Assembly: GCA_030684755.1 (NCBI GenBank)
Contig: JAUXXN010000507.1
Coordinates: forward strand, 1-10,927
Length of the DNA: 10,927 bases
Direction of reading: 5' to 3'
Source: Hydrogenophaga sp.
GTDB lineage: Bacteria > Pseudomonadota > Gammaproteobacteria > Burkholderiales > Burkholderiaceae_C
Shown here: positions 1 to 8,077 of the stretch, piece by piece
How positions within the stretch are numbered: position 1 is the first letter of the stretch
Layout: the number at the start of each line of letters is the position of its first letter
Program-made: the position numbers and the translations under genes
Notes under the pieces: model-generated
The model's input: the letters and a program-made list of their open reading frames with translations, nothing else
Databases searched by the model: none
Told to the model about the DNA's origin: nothing

Positions 1-912
1 ACCGAGCCAGATCCAGCCCGGAATCCAGTTGAGCAGCGCGCTGTCAATGGGTGGCAACCAGCCGCCAAGGAACATCAGCACAGCCAGAATCGAAATCAGC
101 CACATGCTGGCGTATTCGGCCAGGAAAAAGATGGCGAAGCCCATGCCCGAATACTCGACCATGTGACCGGCAACGATCTCAGCTTCGCCTTCCACCACGT
201 CAAACGGGTGGCGGTTGGTCTCGGCTACGCCAGAGATCAAGTACACAAAGAATATGGGCAGCAGAGGCAGCCAGTTCCATGACAGGAAATTGAGTCCCAT
301 GTCGGCGCCCATGCCGCGGCTTTGCGAAGCCACAATTTCACCCAGGTGCAAGCTGCCTGCGGTCATGACGACCACCAGGAAACAGAAGCCAATGGCGATT
401 TCGTAACTCACCATCTGGGCAGAGGCGCGCAAGGCACCCAAAAAGGCATATTTCGAGTTGGATGCCCAGCCGGCGATGATCACGCCGTAGACCTCAATCG
501 ACGTGATGGCCAAGATCACCAGCAAGCCCGCGTTGACGTTGGCCAGAATCGCATCGGGGCCAAACGGCACGGCCACCCAGGCAGCCAGCGCCGGCATGAT
601 CGCCATGATGGGGCCCAAACGAAACAGACCACTGCTGGCAGCGCTGGGGCTGATGATTTCCTTGGTGAGCAGCTTGATCGCGTCAGCAATGGGCTGCAGC
701 AGACCAAATGGACCCACGCGGTTGGGACCGAGCCGGACCTGAATAAAGCCCAGCAGTTTGCGCTCCCACAACGTGAGGTAGGCCACAGCGCCCATCAGCG
801 GCGCGAGCACGGCCACGATCTTGATCAGTATCCACAGGACAGGCCAGGCGGCCGTGGTCCACCACGAGGCCGAGATCAGGCCCATACCGCCGTTGTACAT
901 GGCGTCGATCAT
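1..912 (-). CDS. nuoH: NADH-quinone oxidoreductase subunit H (NuoH), 3' end cut by window edge
   Basis: Membrane subunit of complex I that lines the quinone-access chamber and links the peripheral arm to the proton channels. The window holds 304 codons from the start; the family usually runs to about 350 residues, so roughly the last 50 are missing. Visible family hallmarks are [18 protein letters not shown] (about residues 48-65), [14 protein letters not shown] (162-175), and the conserved acidic loop [20 protein letters not shown] (230-249), which lies near the quinone site. Several hydrophobic stretches fit membrane helices (about 22-46, 103-117, 127-147, 170-186, 213-229, 258-284). The chosen ATG overlaps the nuoG stop as ATGA and has a strong AAGGAG at 925-920, 7 nt upstream. 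A second in-frame Met at residue 5 is a less likely start. The frame is open to the window edge. Confidence 0.97.
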   Translation of the reverse strand, partial: MIDAMYNGGMGLISASWWTTAAWPVLWILIKIVAVLAPLMGAVAYLTLWERKLLGFIQVRLGPNRVGPFGLLQPIADAIKLLTKEIISPSAASSGLFRLGPIMAIMPALAAWVAVPFGPDAILANVNAGLLVILAITSIEVYGVIIAGWASNSKYAFLGALRASAQMVSYEIAIGFCFLVVVMTAGSLHLGEIVASQSRGMGADMGLNFLSWNWLPLLPIFFVYLISGVAETNRHPFDVVEGEAEIVAGHMVEYSGMGFAIFFLAEYASMWLISILAVLMFLGGWLPPIDSALLNWIPGWIWLG

Positions 913-3044
913 GCGGGTGCTCCTTCCGACTGAACGCTCGACGCGCGTGCGTCGTTTGTCAGCTGCAACGATGTGGCGCGACGAACCAGCCCGTCGAGCT
1001 GGTAGATCGAAGCAACACAAGGCGGCACGCTGGCTGGCGCAAGGTCAATATTTGCCGAACAGGCATTGGACAGACGCGAAGCGCCCACCACAGCACCGGC
1101 GACCAAGCCGGGTATCGCGTTCGCCAATACGGCCTGTGACGAGTCGGCGTCGAACCCGGTCAAGCCAAGCAGGTTGCCCAAAACCCGGAGCACTTTCCAG
1201 GCAGGACGCGTTTCACCCAGTGGACGCACCACGGCGTGGAAACTCTGCAAACGACCTTCGGCGTTGACGAACGACCCAGACGTTTCGGTGAAGGGGGCGA
1301 TGGGCAACAGCACGTCGCTCACCTCCATGTTGGCTTTGAACGGGCTGAGCGTCACCACCATGTCTGCATTGGCAAGGCTTGCAGCGCCTAGAGCGGTGTC
1401 GTGTGCCGGCTCGGTATTCAGAAGCACAGCTGCCTTGAGGCCGCCACCCAGCATTTGAGCAGCGGTGAGGCCGCCCTGCCCTGGCGTGGCGCCGACGAGC
1501 TGAGCGCCAACCGTGTTGGCCGCTTCGGTGAGATAACCGACCGTAGCGCCGGTGTGTTGTGCAATCCAGTTGGCCAGCGACAGCAGGCTGCCTGCTTTTT
1601 CGTGGTGTGCAGCAACATTGCCTAACAGCACCGCTTTTTGTTCACCACCCAGGAGCGACTTGGCCACGGCGCGGGCCGCATCGTTCACATCGGCGGGCAC
1701 CGGAGCCACAGCGCCAGTTTCTTGTGCCACCGCAGCGGCGATGCCTGCCAAGGCCTGCACCCAGGTGGCGCTATCGGCCAGTACCGCGTTTTTCACCGGC
1801 ATGGCCCAGTCCTGAGCCTCTGCGGCGAGCACGTTGACTTGACACCCTTTTCGGGCCGCCTGGCGAATGCGCTGAGCGAAAAGCGGATGGTCTTTGCGCA
1901 GGTTTGAACCCACCACCAGCACACGCTGGAGCGTGGACAACGAAGCGACAGATTGACCCAACCAGCGCGCAGCACCAACTGGTGCGGCGTTGCTGAAGTC
2001 GGCGTTGCGCAACCGCGCATCGATGTTTTGGCTACCCAGGCCGCGCACCAAGGCGCCGGCCAGTGCCAGCTCTTCAACCGTGCTGTGCGGGCTGGCCAGC
2101 AGACCGATGGCGGCAGCGCCGTGGTCGGCCTTGACCTGCTTGAGGCCATTGGCCACGTACTCCAGCGCCGTCTGCCAGTCCACCGTTTTCCACTCACCAC
2201 CCTGCTTGAGCATGGGAGCGGTCAAGCGCTCCTCGCTGTTGACGGCTTCATAAGAAAAACGATCACGGTCAGCGATCCAGCACTCGTTCACAGCATCGTT
2301 TTCCAACGGCACCACTCGCATGACCTTGTGATTTTTGACCTGAACGATCAGATTGGCACCGGTCGAATCGTGTGGGCTCACACTCTTGCGGCGTGAAAGC
2401 TCCCATGTGCGGGCGCTGTAGCGAAACGGCTTGCTGGTGAGCGCGCCCACCGGGCAGATGTCGATCATGTTGCCGGACAATTCGGAATCCACCGTGTTGC
2501 CGACGAAGGTCTCGATTTCGGCGTGCTCGCCGCGGTGCGACATGCCCAGCTCCATCACGCCGGCGATCTCCTGACCGAAGCGCACGCAGCGGGTGCAATG
2601 AATGCAACGGCTCATTTCCTGCATGGAAACCAGCGGCCCAACGTCTTTGTGGAACACCACGCGCTTCTCTTCTTCGTAGCGCGAAGCGCCACCGCCGTAG
2701 CCAACAGCCAGATCCTGCAACTGGCATTCGCCACCCTGGTCGCAAATCGGGCAGTCCAGCGGGTGGTTGATGAGCAAGAACTCCATCACCGACTGCTGGG
2801 CCTTGATGGCCTTGTCGCTCTTGGTGCGGACGATCATGCCCATGGTCACTGGCGTGGCGCAGGCGGGCATCGGCTTGGGCGCCTTTTCGACATCCACCAG
2901 GCACATACGGCAGTTGGCCGCGATCGACAATTTCTTGTGGTAACAAAAGTGCGGAATGTAGGTGCCCGCCTTCTCGGCCGCATGCATCACCATGCTGCCC
3001 GCGGGCACTTCCACCTTCTTGCCGTCGAGTTCAATTTCAACCAT
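909..3044 (-). CDS. nuoG: NADH-quinone oxidoreductase subunit G (NuoG)
   Basis: Largest peripheral-arm subunit of complex I, 711 residues, passing electrons from NuoF/NuoE towards NuoI. The N-terminal ferredoxin-like domain has C34, C45, C48 and C62 for the [2Fe-2S] cluster (N1b). Next come H94, C98, C101 and C107, the His-Cys3 ligands of N5, and then C147, C150, C153 and C197 for N4. The rest is the molybdopterin-oxidoreductase-like fold that carries no cofactor in complex I. The four cysteines that bind the extra cluster N7 in the E. coli type are absent after residue 215, where the text reads [13 protein letters not shown], as in mitochondrial-type proteins. The start gives the expected N-terminus [14 protein letters not shown]. 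Its ribosome site is weak (AAGAAG, 3056-3051). It begins 14 bp after nuoF, and its TGA overlaps the nuoH ATG. Confidence 0.98.
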   Translation of the reverse strand: MVEIELDGKKVEVPAGSMVMHAAEKAGTYIPHFCYHKKLSIAANCRMCLVDVEKAPKPMPACATPVTMGMIVRTKSDKAIKAQQSVMEFLLINHPLDCPICDQGGECQLQDLAVGYGGGASRYEEEKRVVFHKDVGPLVSMQEMSRCIHCTRCVRFGQEIAGVMELGMSHRGEHAEIETFVGNTVDSELSGNMIDICPVGALTSKPFRYSARTWELSRRKSVSPHDSTGANLIVQVKNHKVMRVVPLENDAVNECWIADRDRFSYEAVNSEERLTAPMLKQGGEWKTVDWQTALEYVANGLKQVKADHGAAAIGLLASPHSTVEELALAGALVRGLGSQNIDARLRNADFSNAAPVGAARWLGQSVASLSTLQRVLVVGSNLRKDHPLFAQRIRQAARKGCQVNVLAAEAQDWAMPVKNAVLADSATWVQALAGIAAAVAQETGAVAPVPADVNDAARAVAKSLLGGEQKAVLLGNVAAHHEKAGSLLSLANWIAQHTGATVGYLTEAANTVGAQLVGATPGQGGLTAAQMLGGGLKAAVLLNTEPAHDTALGAASLANADMVVTLSPFKANMEVSDVLLPIAPFTETSGSFVNAEGRLQSFHAVVRPLGETRPAWKVLRVLGNLLGLTGFDADSSQAVLANAIPGLVAGAVVGASRLSNACSANIDLAPASVPPCVASIYQLDGLVRRATSLQLTNDARASSVQSEGAPA

Positions 3045-3058
3045 GTGCGACTTCTTTT

Positions 3059-4435
3059 TCAGACGTTGGCCGTGGCCATGCGGGTCTTGTGTTCGATGTA
3101 GTGTTCGAACTCAGGCCGGAAGTGTTTGATCATGGCGCGCACCGGCATGGCCGCTGCGTCGCCCAGGGCGCAGATGGTGCGCCCCATGATGTTTTCGGCC
3201 ACGTTGTCCAGCAACGCCATGTCGGCCGCTTTGCCTTCGCCGCGCTCAATGCGGTCCACCAAGCGATAGAGCCAGCCAGTGCCTTCGCGGCAAGGGGTGC
3301 ATTGGCCACAGCTTTCGTGCATGTAGAAGTAGGACAGGCGTTTGAGCGATTCAACCATGCAGCGGCTGTCATCCATGACGATCACGGCGCCAGACCCGAG
3401 CATAGATCCAGCCTTGGAAATCGAGTCGTAATCCATCGTGCAATTCATCATGATGGACGCTGGCAGCACGGGCGAGGACGACCCGCCCGGGATCACCGCT
3501 TTGAGCTGACGGCCTTTGCGAACGCCGCCGGCGAGCTCCAGCAACTTGGCAAACGGCGTGCCCATGGGCACCTCGAAGTTGCCCGGGCTCTCAACATCAC
3601 CACTGACCGAGAAAATCTTGGTGCCGCCGTTGTTGGGCTTGCCGCATTCCAGATAAGCCTGACCGCCATTGCGGATAATCCAGGGAACGGCCGCGAAGGT
3701 TTCGGTGTTGTTGATCGTTGTGGGTTTGCCGTACAAGCCAAAGCTGGCCGGAAACGGCGGCTTGAAACGCGGCTGACCCTTTTTGCCTTCGAGCGATTCA
3801 AGCAACGCGGTTTCTTCACCGCAAATGTAGGCGCCAAAGCCATGAAAGGCATGCAACTCAAAGCTGAAGTTGCTGCCCATGATGTTGTTGCCCAGCAAGC
3901 CTGCGGCACGGGCCTCTTGCAGCGCCTCTTCGAAGCGTTCGTAAGCTTCAAAAATTTCGCCGTGAATGTAGTTGTAGCCCACGCTGATGCCCATGGCAAA
4001 GGCGGCAATGGCCATGCCCTCAATCACGATGTGGGGGTTGTACATCAGGATGTCGCGGTCTTTGCAGGTCCCCGGCTCACCCTCGTCCGAATTGCAAACG
4101 AGGTACTTTTGCCCTGGAAACTGGCGCGGCATGAAGCTCCACTTCAGGCCGGTCGGGAAACCAGACCCCCCCCGGCCTCGCAAGGCCGATTCCTTCAAGG
4201 TCGCGATCACCTGGTCTTGTGTCAAACCGACCACGCCCGTGTCGGCGTTTGGCGCAGAGCCGTCCTGGCCCAGGACCTTGCGCAAAGCCTGATAACCACC
4301 GCGTGCCACGTAGTCTTTGAGCGTCCAGTTGCTGCCATTCAGACCGGCATAGATCTGCGGATCGATATGGCGACCATGGAAACAGGTTTGCACGCCAGTG
4401 GCGCGAAACTGGGAAAGGATTTGCTCCGCATTCAT
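3059..4435 (-). CDS. nuoF: NADH-quinone oxidoreductase subunit F (NuoF), NADH- and FMN-binding
   Basis: The 458-residue subunit that oxidises NADH, holds FMN and cluster N3, and starts electron flow in complex I. The FMN/NADH glycine loop is [15 protein letters not shown] (85-99), followed by [19 protein letters not shown] (111-129), the family nucleotide-binding region. The 51-kDa signature reads [16 protein letters not shown] (199-214). The [4Fe-4S] ligands are C376, C379 and C382 in [15 protein letters not shown], plus C422 in RTICALGD. Length is normal for the family. The ATG lies 1 bp after the nuoE stop (TGACATG), with GGAGG at 4449-4445, 9 nt upstream, so coupled translation with nuoE is likely. 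The glycine loop is encoded across a run of eight Gs (4173-4166), and the signature has Phe at 200 where Ala is usual. Both are discussed as findings. Confidence 0.98.
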   Translation of the reverse strand: MNAEQILSQFRATGVQTCFHGRHIDPQIYAGLNGSNWTLKDYVARGGYQALRKVLGQDGSAPNADTGVVGLTQDQVIATLKESALRGRGGSGFPTGLKWSFMPRQFPGQKYLVCNSDEGEPGTCKDRDILMYNPHIVIEGMAIAAFAMGISVGYNYIHGEIFEAYERFEEALQEARAAGLLGNNIMGSNFSFELHAFHGFGAYICGEETALLESLEGKKGQPRFKPPFPASFGLYGKPTTINNTETFAAVPWIIRNGGQAYLECGKPNNGGTKIFSVSGDVESPGNFEVPMGTPFAKLLELAGGVRKGRQLKAVIPGGSSSPVLPASIMMNCTMDYDSISKAGSMLGSGAVIVMDDSRCMVESLKRLSYFYMHESCGQCTPCREGTGWLYRLVDRIERGEGKAADMALLDNVAENIMGRTICALGDAAAMPVRAMIKHFRPEFEHYIEHKTRMATANV

Positions 4436-4436
4436 G

Positions 4437-4958
4437 TCACTTTGCCTCCGTCGAACGCAAGCCGTCGATCAGCTGGTCGAGTTTGTCGTTGCTCATGAAA
4501 CTGCACATGTGTCGGTCATTCACCAGCATCACAGGCGAGTCGGCACAGGCACCCAGGCACTCGCTCTGCTGCAGGGTGAACATGCCATCGGCCGTGGTGC
4601 CACCCATGGTCACGCCCAGCTTGTGCTCCAGGTGTTTCAGTGCTGTGTTGCCATCGCGCAGCTGGCATGGCAGGTTGGTGCACACGTTGAGCTTGAACTT
4701 GCCCACCGGGTGCTGGTTGTACATGTTGTAGAAGGTTGTGACCTCGTGCACCGCAATGGGCGCCATACCCAGATACCCGGCAATGGCCTTTTCAGCTTCT
4801 AGGCTCACATAACCCTGCTCTTGCTGCACGATAGAAAGGCAGGCCATCACAGCCGATTGCGCCTGGTCTGCAGGGTACTTGGCAACTTCGCGGGCGAAAC
4901 GTTGCAGTGTGGCGTCGGGCAGGGTTGCCGTCTGCACGGTTTTGATACCGGAGATCAT
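4437..4958 (-). CDS. nuoE: NADH-quinone oxidoreductase subunit E (NuoE), 24-kDa [2Fe-2S] protein
   Basis: A 173-residue thioredoxin-like subunit of the NADH-oxidising module that carries cluster N1a next to FMN. An N-terminal helical part (about 15-80, with [13 protein letters not shown] at 69-81) precedes the ferredoxin-like fold. The four [2Fe-2S] ligands are visible: C93 and C98 in VCTNLPC, and C134 and C138 in SECLGAC. Length and motif spacing match the family. Its ATG overlaps the nuoD stop as ATGA, with GGAGA at 4972-4968, 9 nt upstream, and nuoF follows after 1 bp. D, E and F therefore look translationally coupled, which would suit the stoichiometric assembly of E with F (inference). 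Confidence 0.98.
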   Translation of the reverse strand: MISGIKTVQTATLPDATLQRFAREVAKYPADQAQSAVMACLSIVQQEQGYVSLEAEKAIAGYLGMAPIAVHEVTTFYNMYNQHPVGKFKLNVCTNLPCQLRDGNTALKHLEHKLGVTMGGTTADGMFTLQQSECLGACADSPVMLVNDRHMCSFMSNDKLDQLIDGLRSTEAK

Positions 4959-6208
4959 CGATCAATCTCTCCAAAAACGATGTCCATGGTGCCAATGATG
5001 GCCACCGCATCTGCCAGCATGTGGCCCCGAGCCATTTCGTCCATGGTGGCTAGGTGCGCGAAGCCGGGGGCTCGAATTTTCAGCCGGTAAGGCTTGTTGG
5101 CGCCATCGCTGACGAGGTAGATGCCAAACTCACCTTTGGGATGCTCCACTGCGGCGTAAGCCTCGCCCTCGGGCACGTGGAAACCTTCGGTGAAAAGCTT
5201 GAAATGGTGGATCAGCTCTTCCTTGTTCGACTTCATCGACTCACGCGAAGGCGCTGCAACTTTGTGGTTGTCTGTGATCACCGGTCCGGGGTTCACGCGC
5301 AACCACTTCACGCACTGCTCGATGATCCGGTTGGATTGCTTCATCTCTTCCATGCGGACGAGATAGCGGTCGTAGCAGTCACCTGTTTTGCCCACCGGGA
5401 TGTCGAAATCCATCTGGTCGTAGACATCGTAGGGTTGCGTTTTGCGCAGATCCCATGCAATACCAGAACCCCGCAGCATGGGGCCGGTCATGCCCAGGCT
5501 CAATGCGCGCTCAGGCGCCACCACACCAATACCGACCGTGCGCTGCTTCCAGATACGGTTGTCGGTGAGCAGCGTGTGATATTCACCCAGATAGGTCGGG
5601 AAGCGCTTCGTGAAGTCGTCGATGAAATCAAGCAATGAACCCTGGCGGTTGGTGTTCAACTCGGCCATAGCTTTGGCATTGCGGATTTTGCTCACGCGGT
5701 ACTGCGGCATGGTCTCCGGCAGGTCGCGGTACACACCACCAGGGCGGAAATACGCAGCGTGCATTCGTGCGCCCGAAACCGCTTCGTACATGTCGAAAAG
5801 GTCTTCGCGCTCTCGGAACGCGTAGATCAGGATCGTGGAGCTGCCGCAATCGTTGCCGTGCGAACCCAACCACATCAAGTGGTTCATCAGGCGCGTGATC
5901 TCTGAGAACATCACGCGGATGTATTGAGCCCGGATCGGCACCTCAATGCCCAGCAGTTTCTCGATGGCCAGGCAGTAGGCGTGCTCGTTGCACATCATAG
6001 ACACGTAGTCCAGACGGTCCATGTAGGGCAACGACTGGATAAACGTCTTGCTCTCGGCCAGCTTTTCGGTTGCCCGGTGCAGCAAACCAATGTGCGGGTC
6101 GGCGCGTTGTACCACCTCGCCATCGAGCTCCAGCACCAGACGCAGTACGCCGTGTGCAGCAGGATGCTGCGGCCCAAAGTTCAGGGTGTAATTTTTGATT
6201 TCAGCCAT
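4955..6208 (-). CDS. nuoD: NADH-quinone oxidoreductase subunit D (NuoD), 49-kDa quinone-site subunit
   Basis: A 417-residue subunit related to the large subunit of NiFe hydrogenases; with NuoB it forms the quinone-binding cavity. The N-terminal family motif [20 protein letters not shown] (11-30) contains H19, the expected quinone-head ligand. MDRLDY (63-68) ends in the matching tyrosine Y68; both roles are by family comparison. [14 protein letters not shown] and the C-terminal DIVFGEIDR are also diagnostic. The cysteines that hold the metal in hydrogenases are absent, as expected in complex I. It is a separate gene from nuoC, unlike the fused nuoCD of enterobacteria. The start gives [16 protein letters not shown]. 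The upstream ribosome site is weak (GGAA only), and nuoC ends 23 bp before it. Confidence 0.98.
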   Translation of the reverse strand: MAEIKNYTLNFGPQHPAAHGVLRLVLELDGEVVQRADPHIGLLHRATEKLAESKTFIQSLPYMDRLDYVSMMCNEHAYCLAIEKLLGIEVPIRAQYIRVMFSEITRLMNHLMWLGSHGNDCGSSTILIYAFREREDLFDMYEAVSGARMHAAYFRPGGVYRDLPETMPQYRVSKIRNAKAMAELNTNRQGSLLDFIDDFTKRFPTYLGEYHTLLTDNRIWKQRTVGIGVVAPERALSLGMTGPMLRGSGIAWDLRKTQPYDVYDQMDFDIPVGKTGDCYDRYLVRMEEMKQSNRIIEQCVKWLRVNPGPVITDNHKVAAPSRESMKSNKEELIHHFKLFTEGFHVPEGEAYAAVEHPKGEFGIYLVSDGANKPYRLKIRAPGFAHLATMDEMARGHMLADAVAIIGTMDIVFGEIDR

Positions 6209-6231
6209 GGGTATTCCGATTCGCCTGCGGC

Positions 6232-6852
6232 TCAGTGCAACCCGCCGTAGTTGTCTTCGCGGATCACGCGGGGCGTGATCTCTCTGGGCTCGATGCTTAC
6301 CGGCTCGTACACCACCCGCTGCCGCGTAGCGTCGTAACGCATTTCCACGTGGCCAGACAGGGGGAAATCTTTGCGAAACGGGTGACCAATGAAGCCGTAA
6401 TCGGTCAGGATGCGACGCAGATCGTCATGGCCTTCAAACACAATGCCGAACAGGTCGAATGCTTCGCGCTCGTACCAGTTGGCAGAGGCCCACAGTGATG
6501 TCACAGAAGCCAGCACGGGAAAGTCGTCTTCAGGACAAAACACGCGCACACGAACACGGTGGTTCAGACTGACTGACAGCAAATGGACCACAGCGGCGAA
6601 CCGCAACCCCTCCCAGCAACCATCGCCGTAGGTTTGATAGTCCATCCCACACAAGTCAATGAGCTGCTCAAAACGCGCTGCCGGCGCATCGCGCAGACTT
6701 TGCATCACAGCGAAGTAATTAGCCGAACTGACTGTCAATGTGACTTCACCACGGTCTACCGTGATGGCATCAACTTGATTACCCAGCAAAGCAGACAGCG
6801 ATAACTTTATCGCCTCAGGCGTAGTGGCGTAGGACGTGGGTGTATCGCTCAT
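6232..6852 (-). CDS. nuoC: NADH-quinone oxidoreductase subunit C (NuoC), 30-kDa subunit
   Basis: A 206-residue peripheral-arm subunit without cofactors that braces NuoD and NuoB. The diagnostic C-terminal block is [20 protein letters not shown] (126-145), followed by [20 protein letters not shown] (146-165); the preceding domain is the usual alpha/beta fold (about 15-110). The frame is open further upstream to 6984, but those 44 extra codons run over the end of nuoB in another frame and show no family similarity. I therefore chose the ATG at 6852 (MSDTPTSY), which gives the usual family length. No clear Shine-Dalgarno is visible (GAAAGA only). It sits 44 bp after nuoB and 23 bp before nuoD. 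Confidence 0.96.
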   Translation of the reverse strand: MSDTPTSYATTPEAIKLSLSALLGNQVDAITVDRGEVTLTVSSANYFAVMQSLRDAPAARFEQLIDLCGMDYQTYGDGCWEGLRFAAVVHLLSVSLNHRVRVRVFCPEDDFPVLASVTSLWASANWYEREAFDLFGIVFEGHDDLRRILTDYGFIGHPFRKDFPLSGHVEMRYDATRQRVVYEPVSIEPREITPRVIREDNYGGLH

Positions 6853-6896
6853 GAGCGGTCTTTCAGATCTCGAACCGTTGGTTGCACAGCAGCCTA

Positions 6897-7376
6897 TTAC
6901 GCTCGAGCGATGGTGTTGGTGCGGCGGATTTTTTGCTGCAACTGAATGATCCCATACAGCAATGCTTCCGCAGTGGGTGGGCAACCAGGCACATACACAT
7001 CCACAGGCACAATGCGGTCACAGCCACGGACCACGGAATAGCTGTAGTGGTAATAACCACCGCCGTTGGCACAAGAACCCATGGACAGTACCCAACGGGG
7101 CTCGGCCATTTGGTCATATACCTTGCGCAAGGCTGGTGCCATTTTGTTGCACAAGGTGCCAGCGACGATCATGAGATCGGACTGGCGAGGACTTGCACGA
7201 AACACCTCAGCTCCAAAGCGACCAAGGTCGTAACGAGCAGTAGCAGCGTGCATCATCTCCACCGCACAACAAGCCAAACCAAAGGTCATGGGCCACAACG
7301 AACCCGTTTTAGCCCAATTCACCACCGAGTCGTAGCTCGTGGTGACAAAACCCTCTTTAAATACGCCTTCAATCAT
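6897..7376 (-). CDS. nuoB: NADH-quinone oxidoreductase subunit B (NuoB), cluster N2 subunit
   Basis: A 159-residue subunit (PSST/20-kDa family) holding cluster N2, the last iron-sulfur centre before quinone. Ligands are C36 and C37 in the adjacent pair of [13 protein letters not shown]102 in [11 protein letters not shown], and C132 in [12 protein letters not shown]. The family fold, related to the NiFe-hydrogenase small subunit, is complete. GGAG at 7386-7383 lies 6 nt before the ATG. It follows nuoA by 36 bp and precedes nuoC by 44 bp. Its first part lies in a stretch of lower GC than the rest of the operon (about 47-52% by hand count). Confidence 0.98.
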   Translation of the reverse strand: MIEGVFKEGFVTTSYDSVVNWAKTGSLWPMTFGLACCAVEMMHAATARYDLGRFGAEVFRASPRQSDLMIVAGTLCNKMAPALRKVYDQMAEPRWVLSMGSCANGGGYYHYSYSVVRGCDRIVPVDVYVPGCPPTAEALLYGIIQLQQKIRRTNTIARA

Positions 7377-7412
7377 GAACAGCTCCGGTGTTTACGTGTT
7401 GGATGCAACCTG

Positions 7413-7772
7413 TTATTCCCAATCCAACGCACCTTTTTTCCACTCATAAGCAAAGCCAACTGTCAAAATGGACAAGAAAACAACGCCAGCCAGAAAACCC
7501 GTCATACCAATATCCGAAAAGGCCACCGCCCAAGGAATCAGGAAAGCAATTTCAAGATCAAAAAGAATGAACAGAATAGCTACAAGGTAATAGCGCACGT
7601 CAAACTTCATCCGCGCGTCTTCGAAAGCCTCGAAGCCACACTCGTAAGGGGAGTTTTTCTCTGCATCTGGCCGATTGGGGCCCAGTATGTAGCCCAAAAC
7701 CTGAGGAACAACCCCAACAGCAACACCCACCAAAATGAACAAAAGCACGGGAAGGTATTGTTCGAGACTCAT
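7413..7772 (-). CDS. nuoA: NADH-quinone oxidoreductase subunit A (NuoA)
   Basis: A small, 119-residue membrane subunit of complex I and the first gene of the nuo operon. Three hydrophobic segments are visible (about 7-30, 60-81 and 90-109). The conserved loop [14 protein letters not shown] (41-54), with its exposed cysteine C45, is followed by [19 protein letters not shown] (57-75), both diagnostic. The open frame continues upstream to 7865 inside the tRNA gene, but that extension is tRNA and leader sequence. The ATG at 7772 ([12 protein letters not shown]) gives the normal N-terminus and length. Its Shine-Dalgarno is poor (GGAA). A 12-codon ORF ends on this start codon, see findings. Coding GC is near 47%, well below the downstream genes. 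Confidence 0.97.
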   Translation of the reverse strand: MSLEQYLPVLLFILVGVAVGVVPQVLGYILGPNRPDAEKNSPYECGFEAFEDARMKFDVRYYLVAILFILFDLEIAFLIPWAVAFSDIGMTGFLAGVVFLSILTVGFAYEWKKGALDWE

Positions 7773-7823
7773 TTTGGTAAATTCCACTGACACGGCACAC
7801 GGGCCATGTTGTCCAAAAAATAT

Positions 7824-7908
7824 TGGTGCCGACGGCGAGACTCGAACTCGCACAGCTTTCGCCACTACCCCCTCAAGATAGCGTGTCTACCAATTTCACC
7901 ACGTCGGC
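7824..7908 (-). tRNA. tRNA-Leu (anticodon GAG), CCA encoded
   Basis: An 85-nt class II tRNA. The acceptor stem is a perfect 7-bp pair, GCCGACG with CGTCGGC, followed by discriminator A and a genome-encoded CCA at 7826-7824. The D-arm region reads TGGTGAAATTGGTAGACAC. The anticodon stem CTATC/GGTAG closes the loop TTGAGGG, giving anticodon GAG at 7874-7872, which reads leucine codons CUC and CUU. A short variable arm with a GAAA loop follows, then the T arm GCGAG/CTCGC with TTCGAGT. Overall it resembles bacterial tRNA-Leu(GAG). It lies 169 bp after secG and 51 bp before nuoA on the same strand, so processing from a longer transcript is plausible (inference). Confidence 0.97.
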
Positions 7909-7986
7909 TGGGTCAGTATTGTCGAGCTCACGAGGATCTGTGTGAGCTTCGTCGACAACCATAAGAGTTTACCCTGAAACGACCCA
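7909..7986 (-). other. Self-complementary segment directly 5' of tRNA-Leu; possible structured RNA leader
   Basis: Read on the minus strand, TGGGTC (7986-7981) can pair with GACCCA (7914-7909), whose last base abuts the tRNA 5' end. Inside are a small hairpin GTTT/AAAC with loop CAGGGT (7980-7967) and a long one. In the long hairpin TTGTCGA (7958-7952) pairs with TCGACAA (7925-7919), and GCTCAC (7947-7942) with GTGAGC (7931-7926). That makes 13 bp with a 4-nt bulge CGAA and a 10-nt loop. Together this could fold as a three-way junction of 78 nt. There is no following T-run, so it is not an intrinsic terminator. The function is unknown; processing, attenuation or chance remain open. Confidence 0.45.
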
Positions 7987-8014
7987 GATTTTCAGAGCAA
8001 GGGGCTGATTTTCA
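7987..8014 (-). repeat. Pair of 8-bp direct repeats in the secG-tRNA intergenic region
   Basis: The octamer TGAAAATC (minus-strand reading) occurs at 8014-8007 and again at 7994-7987, exactly 20 bp apart, close to two helical turns. It lies within the 169-bp gap 7909-8077 that should hold any promoter for tRNA-Leu and the nuo operon. I could not pick out a convincing -35/-10 pair in this gap. A regulator-binding role is only a possibility. The remainder, 8015-8077, shows no feature I can support. Confidence 0.3.
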
Positions 8015-8077
8015 TTGCGGATGAAGGGGTAACAGCGGAACCAAAACAATGCTTACCACACCATCCACTGAGCGAGC

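Noticed and set aside
3089..4498. 469-codon plus-strand open frame opposite nuoF
   Set aside because: It is the antisense shadow of a high-GC gene with strong third-position bias. It is rich in His, Arg and Ala without domain pattern, and nuoF on the other strand is complete with all its motifs.
6853..6984. Upstream extension of nuoC by 44 codons
   Set aside because: It overlaps the nuoB 3' end in another frame and has no family similarity; the Met at 6852 gives the normal NuoC length.
6882..7790. 302-codon plus-strand open frame opposite nuoB and nuoA
   Set aside because: It spans two real genes and their spacers, has no recognisable motif or ribosome site, and its opposite strand encodes complete NuoB and NuoA.
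7773..7865. Upstream extension of nuoA through the tRNA gene
   Set aside because: The extra 31 residues come from tRNA and leader sequence; [12 protein letters not shown] at 7772 is the usual NuoA N-terminus.
7919..7958. Intrinsic terminator for secG
   Set aside because: The hairpin is long enough, but no run of Ts follows it on the minus strand (TACTGACCCA comes next).
7873..7962. 29-codon minus-strand ORF (MVVDEAHTDPREL…VVKLVDTLS) starting in the hairpin and running into tRNA-Leu, with AGGG upstream
   Set aside because: Its second half is translated tRNA sequence; [13 protein letters not shown] strings are a familiar artefact of reading tRNA-Leu genes. The first 18 codons overlap the inverted repeat, and no known protein is recognised.
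7959..8077. Sigma-70 promoter for tRNA-Leu/nuo, for example TATGGT or TAAACT as -10
   Set aside because: Each candidate -10 matches only 4 of 6 consensus bases, and none has a credible -35 at 16-18 bp, so no promoter call is justified.
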